From the IMG/VR virus record IMGVR_UViG_3300033146_003879, positions 54,990-118,989 of that record: a stretch of DNA of 64,000 nucleotides, one strand, 5' to 3'. The DNA is from a virus. Under the pieces are notes generated by a model. The model did no database searches. It had not been told where the DNA came from and saw nothing but the letters and a program-made list of their open reading frames with translations. Below, piece after piece: positions 26,079 through 33,135 of this stretch (the first letter of the stretch is position 1; each line of letters starts with the position of its first letter). A program made the translations under genes and the position numbers.

Positions 26079-27764
26079 ATGGCACCTACAGGAAGGCTTC
26101 GGCAGTATCTTGCAAGAAGAAGTGCTAATGCGATAAGTAGATCTGTTAATAAGATGTATCGAGCCGCTGGTGGAACCCACACAGGGACAAGTGACTTCAA
26201 GGATATGTTACGGGATTACCTCGAGAGCGTTCCTAAATTACATGATCCTAAAGGTCTCTTTAACGTGTTATCCGGACGTGAGCTTTCTTCTGTTAACAAA
26301 GCAGCAGCTTCTGAGTTGTTTAACGGAGTAGCTCCCCTCGGACGAAATGTTATTGATTCGATAATAGATCACTCCGCAAACAGACAACTTATGACGAGAG
26401 CGGCTACGGGATTATTCGGAGCAGGAGTACTTGGCGGTACAGGTATGTATGCAAACAGTAAGTTTTCCGCTTCCGGATCTGATTTCGAGAAAGAGATAAA
26501 GAAAGACATGGATGAAGTGCAGACTACAGGTAAGCCGAAAGTACCAAGCAAAGCTCCAGAAGTTCTTGCTAACGGAAGTAGTTTCGTTTCCCCCGAACTT
26601 ATTAATAAGAAATCATTTGAGAATGCGTACACAGCATACGCAGCAAAGGAGAACGCTATGAATAATGACCTACTGGAAATTGTAAAAGAAGCAACACTTG
26701 AATACAACATGCTTAAAGAGGCCGGGCTCGCGTCAGGACTAAAGCGCTATAAGAATCTGTTGACTGGAGGAATTAAGCACGACGCCAAGGTAGCAGCAAC
26801 AAAACTGAGTAGTGCGCTCAAAGCAAAAGGGATTGAGAATGCAGGTTTAATACCAGGATATAAAGCACAAGCAAAAGATTTAGTTGAGTTGTACACAAAG
26901 AATGATATAATCCCTGCGAACTTGACACCTAGCTATTTAGATGATCTTATTAAGAAGACGGAGGATCTTATTCAGTCGGGTAACATTGACGGCTCTGACT
27001 CGAACGTAATAACAGCACTGGATACTATGCGGAATAATCATGGATACCGCGAAGCATTCCTAGGAGCAGATAATGTGCTTGATGCTAATCTAGCTGGGAT
27101 CGATGAAATGGTGAGGCAGGCAAATGCTAAAGCAGCAAAACTAGCATCAGAATCAAGTCTTGCTAATAAAGCATACAACAAAGCGGTACGAGACACACTA
27201 ATTACCCGTTTAGGTACAGGGGCTGCTGGACTAGGGGCGCTTGGCGCAGGTGGGTATGCCCTTGGAAAAGATGCCGCTATCGGAGCTAATATGCTTAAAA
27301 AGGCCGGGTGGCATGAAGATCGGTTCCCAGCCATGGCTGCTATGAAAGCTGATAATGATTACTTTCTTTCAGGAAGATACGCAGCGGATAGATTGGCTGA
27401 GAGAAAAGTCGCTCGAGAAGCGCAGCAAGAAGAAGCAGCCCTTCACAGACAAGCAGTAATGGATGCTATAACCAACAACGTTCTCCCACAGAAAATAGAT
27501 CCAGCTCTCATACAGAGCGCAATTGACGCTACACCACACAGCGACATAACACCAAACAGCGTAATTACAGGAGCCTTATTAGGAGGCCTCGCAGGGGGAG
27601 CTGGAGGAGCATTACACGGTTACGGAGTACCTTCACTCAATCCTTTCCACGATAGAGGCGAGGATACTAAACAAGCACTTATTGAAGCCGCTATCGGATC
27701 CATCCTTGGAGCCGGAGCAGGTGGCACAGCAGGATACGGACTAAGTAAACTAATTGGCGATTAA
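26079..27764 (+). CDS. Glycine-zipper block protein 6 (largest)
   Basis: 561 aa, ATG at 26079 after AAGGAGATTTAAC. It has a basic N-terminus (RLRQYLARRSANAI), a hydrophobic Gly segment near residue 110, a KEATLEYNMLKEAGLAS segment near 205 that recurs in the 22811 gene, a second hydrophobic segment near 380 and a final Gly zipper (ALLGGLAGGAGGALHGYG ... GSILGAGAGGTAGYGLS). Long helical linkers lie between. It looks like an assembled set of the same modules as its smaller neighbours. Function unknown. Confidence 0.8.
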   Translation: MAPTGRLRQYLARRSANAISRSVNKMYRAAGGTHTGTSDFKDMLRDYLESVPKLHDPKGLFNVLSGRELSSVNKAAASELFNGVAPLGRNVIDSIIDHSANRQLMTRAATGLFGAGVLGGTGMYANSKFSASGSDFEKEIKKDMDEVQTTGKPKVPSKAPEVLANGSSFVSPELINKKSFENAYTAYAAKENAMNNDLLEIVKEATLEYNMLKEAGLASGLKRYKNLLTGGIKHDAKVAATKLSSALKAKGIENAGLIPGYKAQAKDLVELYTKNDIIPANLTPSYLDDLIKKTEDLIQSGNIDGSDSNVITALDTMRNNHGYREAFLGADNVLDANLAGIDEMVRQANAKAAKLASESSLANKAYNKAVRDTLITRLGTGAAGLGALGAGGYALGKDAAIGANMLKKAGWHEDRFPAMAAMKADNDYFLSGRYAADRLAERKVAREAQQEEAALHRQAVMDAITNNVLPQKIDPALIQSAIDATPHSDITPNSVITGALLGGLAGGAGGALHGYGVPSLNPFHDRGEDTKQALIEAAIGSILGAGAGGTAGYGLSKLIGD

Positions 27765-27789
27765 CAACAACAAGCATAAGGGGAAGACA

Positions 27790-28221
27790 ATGTTAAACAA
27801 GTACGCACAGGCTATCGCAGTAGAAAGACTTATTAAAGACGCAGCAACACAAGCGAACCTGCTTAAGCAAGCAGCCATCGAACAAGAAATGTACGTCGAA
27901 GCTCTTATCAAGCAGGCTGGATTTGACTTTGGTGATGCGATGGACAGCATCGCAGAATCAGATCTTGTCCAGAATCTCAAAGAGAAGTACGGGGAACATG
28001 GTAAGACAATCCTCAATGACGCCCTTGCAGGAACACTTGCTGGAGCCGGGATTGGCGGAATGGCTTCTCTCATGGGAGACGGAAGTTTGTTGAGCGGCCT
28101 CGGAAGAGGAGCTATGCTCGGTGGAACCGGTGGAGCTATTCTTGGCGGACTAACCGCTGCAAATAAAGAATACGCAGATTCAGACATGAGAGATCAACTT
28201 CTTGAGTTGCTCAAGAGATAA
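27790..28221 (+). CDS. Glycine-zipper block protein 7
   Basis: 143 aa from MLNKYAQAIAVERL; ATG at 27790 after GGGGAAGACA. Residues 1-45 are amphipathic with LIKDAA, LLKQAA and LIKQAG. Residues about 60-130 form a module (VQNLKEKYGEHG ... LAGAGIGGMASLMG ... GGTGGAILGGLTAA) that is nearly repeated at the C-terminus of the next gene, so the two are paralogous over this length. Confidence 0.75.
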   Translation: MLNKYAQAIAVERLIKDAATQANLLKQAAIEQEMYVEALIKQAGFDFGDAMDSIAESDLVQNLKEKYGEHGKTILNDALAGTLAGAGIGGMASLMGDGSLLSGLGRGAMLGGTGGAILGGLTAANKEYADSDMRDQLLELLKR

Positions 28222-28238
28222 TCGAAGGAGAAGCAATT

Positions 28239-29519
28239 ATGAATACTTACATGAACAATCTGCAGAAACGAGCCAGCTCAATAGCAGCAGCATTAAGTAA
28301 GATTACAAACGGTGAAGATTTAACAAGAGCTGACTACCTTGAGCAGAAAAGAAGAGAGGGAAAGATCGCATCGTTTAAATACGACATGCTATTGAAAGAG
28401 GCCGCAAAGAAAGAACAAGACGATAAACTCATAGCTGCCGCAACAAAGTACATAAAGTCTCACCCAGAAAAAGGAGGCTTGCGCGTTGGCAGTGATGCTA
28501 AACGCATCGCTCTTGCTAAAGATAAGATCGTCAATAAAGATGCGCGCGCTGCAAAGAAAGCAAAAGACATTGCTGATTTCAAGAAGAAGTATGTTGCAGG
28601 TGCAAGAGATCCTAAGACAGGTTTGGCTAGGATGGTTCGTAGAAAAGTTGCAGCATCAGGCATTGACAGTCTTCTCAAGCAGGCAGGGCTTCTAGGAGAC
28701 CCGCGGAGATCATTAGACAGAGCATGGGTAGATTACACACAGGGTCTCGGCACTGGCGGAATGATGCTAACACACCCTATCACGGGCCCGACAGTAATAG
28801 CAAATGTACTCAAAAACCTACGAATTGAAGATTTAACAGAACCACGGATCCTAGCATACCTGGCGGGAGTGGCAACCCCAGCCGCCGCCGCTGGTTACGG
28901 TGCATACAAAGGCGGGGAAGCTTTACTTAATAGTGACTTCGTTCAAGATAAGCTTGCAGCAAACGTACTTGACATGCTTCGTAAGCAAGCTGAGGGGGAA
29001 GTGCTTCCTGTAGAAGAACCTGTTGTTGAAACCCAGGAGATGGTAACCGTACCTAAGGCCGATATGATTAAGCTTCTTCGGACATTATCAAACCTCAGCG
29101 CAGGCCGTCAGTACAAGCAGACCGGACCTCAAGATGGTAGTGGACCTGGTGTTTATGCTGCGGAGAAAGCAGCTGCCAATACACTTGACATGCTTCGCAA
29201 GGAAGCAGAGAAAAATGCATTCACTGACGCCTACAATGATTTCATGGGAAGCGACTTCGTAGATACTATAAAAGATAAGTACAGTAAATACGGAGAAGAG
29301 ATCGGTAAAGATGCTCTCGCAGGATCTCTTATTGGTGCTGGAGTAGGAGGTCTAAACTCTCTGCTGAGTGGTAATGGAACACTTCTTGGCGGGGTAGCTA
29401 ACGGTGCTCTTGCGGGAGGAACCGGAGGCGCTATCTTAGGCGGATTGTATGCCGCGAAAGATGATCCTACGGTTACTGATTTTAGAAATAAGCTTGCTGG
29501 AATGATTTCAACTAAGTAG
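28239..29519 (+). CDS. Glycine-zipper block protein 8
   Basis: 426 aa, ATG at 28239 after AAGGAGAAGCAATT. It has the amphipathic motif four or more times (MLLKEAAKK, SLLKQAG, MLRKQAEG, MLRKEAEK), a central basic region and a hydrophobic segment near 205-225. The C-terminal 85 residues (VDTIKDKYSKYGEE ... GALAGGTGGAILGGLYAA) match the module of the preceding protein. Last gene of the plus block; it converges on the SNF2-like helicase gene with 23 bases between stops. Confidence 0.75.
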   Translation: MNTYMNNLQKRASSIAAALSKITNGEDLTRADYLEQKRREGKIASFKYDMLLKEAAKKEQDDKLIAAATKYIKSHPEKGGLRVGSDAKRIALAKDKIVNKDARAAKKAKDIADFKKKYVAGARDPKTGLARMVRRKVAASGIDSLLKQAGLLGDPRRSLDRAWVDYTQGLGTGGMMLTHPITGPTVIANVLKNLRIEDLTEPRILAYLAGVATPAAAAGYGAYKGGEALLNSDFVQDKLAANVLDMLRKQAEGEVLPVEEPVVETQEMVTVPKADMIKLLRTLSNLSAGRQYKQTGPQDGSGPGVYAAEKAAANTLDMLRKEAEKNAFTDAYNDFMGSDFVDTIKDKYSKYGEEIGKDALAGSLIGAGVGGLNSLLSGNGTLLGGVANGALAGGTGGAILGGLYAAKDDPTVTDFRNKLAGMISTK

Positions 29520-29542
29520 GGCGTTCCAATAATGCTGTGATA

Positions 29543-31048
29543 TCACTTCTTCAACTTCAAATAACTCCTAAACATCATATCTTTCAAGTTGCCTTTAGTC
29601 TTAACAATATACTGTACTCGCTTCTCAACGGAATCTCCTGAAGCGACGTAGTATTTGATGAAGACAGGGAGCTCCTGTCCTTTACGGTATATTCTTCCAT
29701 TCGCCTGTTCAACAAGAGCGAAGTCAGGTGTCAGTTCGTACCAGAAAATATATTGTGTGTTTCCTGCAAATAGGTTGAGGCCTGTTCCGAGAGTCTTCGG
29801 GTGAGCAATTATATACATGATATCACCCTTTGCGTAAGCTTCTAATATCTTTCTACGTTTCTTTAGTGTTGTCTTTCCTGTTATAACAGAGAACTTGTCT
29901 TTTAGAGTTTGTGATCGTTCAAGAACTGATGCGACACGCTCTGCAGTTTTTGTGAAATTTATCCACACAAGTGCACGTTGGTGCACAGCTTCAAGATTCT
30001 CGAGGTCGTGTACGAGGAGCTCTTCTTTTTGTATAGGCGTGTCCGCATCTTCCCTTAAGTCAAGTTCGATCTGCACTCTAACTTCATCGTCTCTCATAAC
30101 AACAGGGAGACCTGTATCGAGATCCACCTCATCCCCTTCGGACACTTCCTTAATGTTCATACTTGCAAACCCACTGCACATCTGCTGCATGAGCAACATT
30201 CTAATTGCAGGACTCTCAACTTCAACTTGTTCTTCTTCGTCCTCCGCCTCGTTCAATGCGTAACCCTCTGCTTTCAGTATATCTATTGCACCAACCTGCT
30301 TAGGTGACAATGCATACCTTGAAGTGGTCTCTGTTATAGGAGGGAGCTCTATTGCATCGACAGCTTTCTTGAATGAGGCGTACCGCCTCACCATGTTGCG
30401 TAAAACAGGGAGCATATCTTTCTGCGGCAGGTACGTGTGTGCCCCCGCATACTTGAGCTTTTCAAATGTTATTCGGAAGTCCCGAAGTGAGGAAGCAAGG
30501 TACCCGGGCTTTATAACCATGAACTGCGAGAAGAAGTCCTCCACACCTGAAGGTATCGGCGTACCGCTTAGTAACAACACTTTATCCGTTGATCGCACCA
30601 TCTTAACTATTGCACGCAGTGCTTTCGAGTCGGGATTCTTTACATTATGGCTCTCATCGAGGATATACATGTCAGGACGGGGGTATGTTCTCGCTCGAAA
30701 CAGAGTGTATGTTGTTATTATTATTCTCGGTTGCGGGTGATCTACGAGATATTTATCAACATGCTCTTGCATAACTCCTGCACGAATAACTAACATGTCT
30801 TCCCACGACGTAAATCCAAGCTTTGTCATATCATCTTCCCACATATCAATAATGATTGCAGGAACTAATATAAGAACTGTTGTTAGCTTCTTAGCTCGGA
30901 ACAGCATCTTCGTTGCGTGTTGAGATAAGTATGATTTTCCAAGCCCGGGCTCAAAAAAAATACCGCCTCTGTACCCGTTCTTCCGCCATTTAGTGAGCGC
31001 TGCTTTCTGGAAGTGGTAAAACACTTGCTTCTCTTCTGGTACTGTCAC
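29543..31048 (-). CDS. SNF2-type DNA helicase/ATPase
   Basis: 501 aa. It has the SF2/SNF2 motifs in order: Walker A in FEPGLGKSYLS (about 35-39), the DESH box near residue 129 (ILDESHNVKNP), LLSGTP as motif III and QANGRIYRKGQ as motif VI near 450. Such proteins use ATP to translocate on double-stranded DNA and are common in phages, where they act in replication, recombination or remodelling. The start is a GTG at 31048 after AGAGGTATCAG. A TTGACT-17-TAGTAT promoter is directly upstream, after the terminator of the non-coding RNA. Confidence 0.85.
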   Translation of the reverse strand: MTVPEEKQVFYHFQKAALTKWRKNGYRGGIFFEPGLGKSYLSQHATKMLFRAKKLTTVLILVPAIIIDMWEDDMTKLGFTSWEDMLVIRAGVMQEHVDKYLVDHPQPRIIITTYTLFRARTYPRPDMYILDESHNVKNPDSKALRAIVKMVRSTDKVLLLSGTPIPSGVEDFFSQFMVIKPGYLASSLRDFRITFEKLKYAGAHTYLPQKDMLPVLRNMVRRYASFKKAVDAIELPPITETTSRYALSPKQVGAIDILKAEGYALNEAEDEEEQVEVESPAIRMLLMQQMCSGFASMNIKEVSEGDEVDLDTGLPVVMRDDEVRVQIELDLREDADTPIQKEELLVHDLENLEAVHQRALVWINFTKTAERVASVLERSQTLKDKFSVITGKTTLKKRRKILEAYAKGDIMYIIAHPKTLGTGLNLFAGNTQYIFWYELTPDFALVEQANGRIYRKGQELPVFIKYYVASGDSVEKRVQYIVKTKGNLKDMMFRSYLKLKK

Positions 31049-31079
31049 CTGATACCTCTATGTCCCGTTTCGGTGGTGA

Positions 31080-31108
31080 ATACTATACTATTCGCAAAGC
31101 TAAGTCAA
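31080..31108 (-). promoter_or_regulatory. Sigma70-type promoter for the SNF2 helicase
   Basis: Minus strand -35 TTGACT (31103-31108), 17 bases, -10 TAGTAT (31080-31085); TATAGT with 15 bases is an alternative -10. The -35 box overlaps the T tract of the preceding terminator. Confidence 0.55.
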
Positions 31109-31130
31109 AAAATAAAATCCCTTAGAGGGA
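31107..31130 (-). terminator. Rho-independent terminator of the non-coding RNA
   Basis: TCCCT (31118-31122) pairs with AGGGA (31126-31130), followed on the minus strand by ATTTTATTTTTT. Confidence 0.65.
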
Positions 31131-31363
31131 AGACTAGCAGTAGATCGCAACCAAGGGACACCAAACCCCTCGGTCACAATCCTGCGCATTCTCATACGAC
31201 TTCCCTTTTTGGGCATCTCTCCGCCTTCTTTCCACAGAAGGTCGTCCTCATTTTCTAACCCGGCAATCCGCAATGAGGAGCAGATAAGCCAAGCCTCGCA
31301 CTACAAGCACGAGGTTTCCTGTGCTGGTACACAGGTTAGCACATAATCACTATGTGCTCATTC
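31107..31363 (-). ncRNA. Structured non-coding RNA candidate, about 260 nt
   Basis: No reading frame with coding character fills 31049-31418. Instead the minus strand shows a promoter-like element (GATATAAGAATATG at 31369), a row of paired segments and a terminator. Pairs seen: AGCACATA/TATGTGCT (31338-31358), CCTGTG/CACAGG (31318-31335), CCTCG/CGAGG (31294-31314), CCTCATT/AATGAGG (31246-31278), an outer stem ACGAC/GTCGT (31196-31245) enclosing CCTTCT/AGAAGG and CCC/GGG, and ACCAAGGG/CCCTCGGT (31150-31174). The outer stem with two inner hairpins makes a three-way junction. No tRNA cloverleaf or known riboswitch core was recognised. A partner RNA of the upstream reverse transcriptase is one idea. 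Confidence 0.65.
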
Positions 31364-31368
31364 ATATT

Positions 31369-31376
31369 CTTATATC
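31369..31376 (-). promoter_or_regulatory. GGTATAAG-class promoter element for the non-coding RNA
   Basis: Minus strand TGTGATATAAGAATATGAATG, one base different from the GGTATAAG core at 18978. It sits between the terminator of the preceding gene and the first stem-loop. Confidence 0.5.
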
Positions 31377-31386
31377 ACATAATCAG

Positions 31387-31414
31387 AAAAAAGCAGGGGG
31401 TTTTGGGCCCCTGC
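31387..31414 (-). terminator. Rho-independent terminator after the 174-aa membrane protein gene
   Basis: GCAGGGG (31393-31399) pairs with CCCCTGC (31408-31414); the minus strand continues with TTTTTT (31387-31392). It begins 4 bases after the stop codon. Confidence 0.85.
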
Positions 31415-31418
31415 ATTA

Positions 31419-31943
31419 TCACATAACTAAATTAAACAGGTACTTCCCAGATACCACAACAAGAACAACCGCCACCGCGACGACTAAGATACCTATATTC
31501 AGCGATATGAATACTAATACAGAGTTTAGGATGAGAGACTTACCTCTGGACAGAACGCAACAGAGTCTAGGGTCGCGTTGATATAAGATGCTGTGTCGAC
31601 AACTACGTGCTGATAAATATAATAGCAATACTGCATATACTATCCAATAAACAAATAACGGAATCAACCACATGCTACGATATAGATACAATCTAACAAA
31701 CTCTTTATATGTTTGTGAAAATAATGGTAGTAGTAGTAGTATCTCAGGAACGACGAACGCCCCTAAATACACTACTCTCTGCATAAACCTTGTCACACCT
31801 AATGCTTGGTCACTAGTGCTAATAGGCAAGCCCTTCTCGGAGGCATACTTGTTGATTATGACGGTATCCTTTGATAACAGAGGGTGCTGCCTCAACATCT
31901 CCTCATTAACCCCGTATTTTTCGTTGCTATTAGAACAAAACAT
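31419..31943 (-). CDS. Membrane protein, 174 aa
   Basis: No family recognised. The first 55 residues are soluble. Hydrophobic segments follow at about 57-78 (VVYLGAFVVPEILLLLPLF), 90-112 (WLIPLFVYWIVYAVLLLYL) and a long one at 138-170 (VLVFISLNIGILVVAVAV), with Cys-rich basic residues between (RSCRHS, RLCCVLSRGK). It follows another membrane protein and lies downstream of the reverse transcriptase, so a membrane effector or superinfection-exclusion role can be considered. Confidence 0.7.
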   Translation of the reverse strand: MFCSNSNEKYGVNEEMLRQHPLLSKDTVIINKYASEKGLPISTSDQALGVTRFMQRVVYLGAFVVPEILLLLPLFSQTYKEFVRLYLYRSMWLIPLFVYWIVYAVLLLYLSARSCRHSILYQRDPRLCCVLSRGKSLILNSVLVFISLNIGILVVAVAVVLVVVSGKYLFNLVM

Positions 31944-31959
31944 AAGTAGCCTCCTTTTG

Positions 31960-32853
31960 CTAATCTATCTGTGGGCCACTAAGAACCCACAACATAAATA
32001 TGATTAAACCAATCTCACTTCCCCATAACTTAAGAAGGCTTATAGACCCCCTCTGGTACACTTCACTCCCCTTGCTACAAAACGCACTTACTAGCGCAAC
32101 AGCTGTAGCTGCGACCCCGTAAGCAGCGACAATCAACACCCCTATATGAAGTAGTAGTGCGTATATTCCGGCATCGTAGTTTGGACCAAGTACAGCTTCC
32201 TCTGCTATACGATTCAGTATATATGTTGTTGCTGCTGTGAATGTTGTTGCCAGAAACAGTAAGTCTGAGTCGTCTATTTTGCAGGGAGCCTCAACGTGAT
32301 GTGTAGGAATCTTCTTAATGTAACCATCGAGCATTCCTTTTATCACCAAGTGCAGTAGAGGATCTCTGCTGTACACATTCTGTAAATACTCTGTTGCTTC
32401 TCTTGGCTGCAGTACCGGAAGTATGCGCGCGGTGATGTCGCTAGCGCACGCGATGATACCAAATATATGAGCGAACGAACCTTCGTTGTCGTACCACCTA
32501 TCCGTTCTTTCTATCGAACATATCTTTAATGACTGCACTAATATCGACTGTACGGTGTTGTTCTTCTCGTCTCGAAATTCGATATCAGTAAATGAATTAA
32601 ACACACGGCTACTTTTGTGTAATTCTGCATTAATGTACTCTACCACATCGTCGTAGTACGTAGGGTTATCTTCGTATACGTCAAAGTAGGACTGCTCTGA
32701 CCGCGAGTGCCCCAGTGTTCTCCACGGGGATGTCCACTTTCTGTCTATGTTCTCTGTAAGTGCGATGTCCCTGCACTCCGTTAGGTGAGGTGCGTCTGGA
32801 CAGAAACTACCGTGACCTGCTATCTTTATAACCACCGCTTTATATGTTAACAT
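31960..32853 (-). CDS. Membrane-anchored protein with soluble N-terminal domain
   Basis: 297 aa from MLTYKAVVIKIAG; ATG at 32853 after GGAGGTCGAT. Residues 1-185 are a soluble domain with several Cys and His (GSFCPDAPHLTEC), not recognised. Three hydrophobic segments follow near 195-215, 225-255 and 270-290. A terminator hairpin lies immediately upstream and no separate promoter was found, so expression may depend on read-through from the reverse transcriptase transcript. Confidence 0.7.
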   Translation of the reverse strand: MLTYKAVVIKIAGHGSFCPDAPHLTECRDIALTENIDRKWTSPWRTLGHSRSEQSYFDVYEDNPTYYDDVVEYINAELHKSSRVFNSFTDIEFRDEKNNTVQSILVQSLKICSIERTDRWYDNEGSFAHIFGIIACASDITARILPVLQPREATEYLQNVYSRDPLLHLVIKGMLDGYIKKIPTHHVEAPCKIDDSDLLFLATTFTAATTYILNRIAEEAVLGPNYDAGIYALLLHIGVLIVAAYGVAATAVALVSAFCSKGSEVYQRGSISLLKLWGSEIGLIIFMLWVLSGPQID

Positions 32854-32865
32854 ATCGACCTCCAT

Positions 32866-32904
32866 AAATTAAAAAACAACCCCAGCCGCATAACGCGGCC
32901 GGGG
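32866..32904 (-). terminator. Terminator/attenuator after the 51-aa gene
   Basis: CCCC-A-GCCGC (32880-32889) pairs with GCGGC-C-GGGG (32895-32904), followed on the minus strand by TTGTTTTTTAATTT. It separates the reverse transcriptase genes from the membrane proteins. Confidence 0.8.
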
Positions 32905-32914
32905 ATAAAGTAGA

Positions 32915-33070
32915 TTACTCCACTTCCGCGCTAATGTTCTCTGATGCCACTTTTGTAGCAACTAGATCAATTAGTTTCTTTGGTTCTTGCTTAGACATGT
33001 AATCTGCTAGTGCCTTTGTAGCACCAATCGCAATCACAATGCCAAGCTCTCTTAAGAGAATTCTTAACAT
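32915..33070 (-). CDS. Small protein, 51 aa, downstream of the reverse transcriptase
   Basis: ATG at 33070 follows GAGAGGTGTGTT. The product has a hydrophobic N-terminal helix (MLRILLRELGIVIAIGATKA) and an acidic, amphipathic rest ending in ENISAEVE. It could be membrane-attached. No family recognised. The codon pattern and the ribosome binding site make it a real gene; it stops 11 bases before a strong terminator. Confidence 0.65.
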   Translation of the reverse strand: MLRILLRELGIVIAIGATKALADYMSKQEPKKLIDLVATKVASENISAEVE

Positions 33071-33135
33071 AACACACCTCTCCAGCTGAAGTTGAAATAA
33101 ATAGTAAGGGGGTGTGCGTCTTTCGCTTAGGACTT

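Noticed and set aside
31107-31380. tRNA or tmRNA in the 31.1-31.4 kb gap
   Set aside because: No acceptor stem, anticodon arm or CCA end could be placed on either strand; GGTTGCGATC only superficially resembles a T arm.
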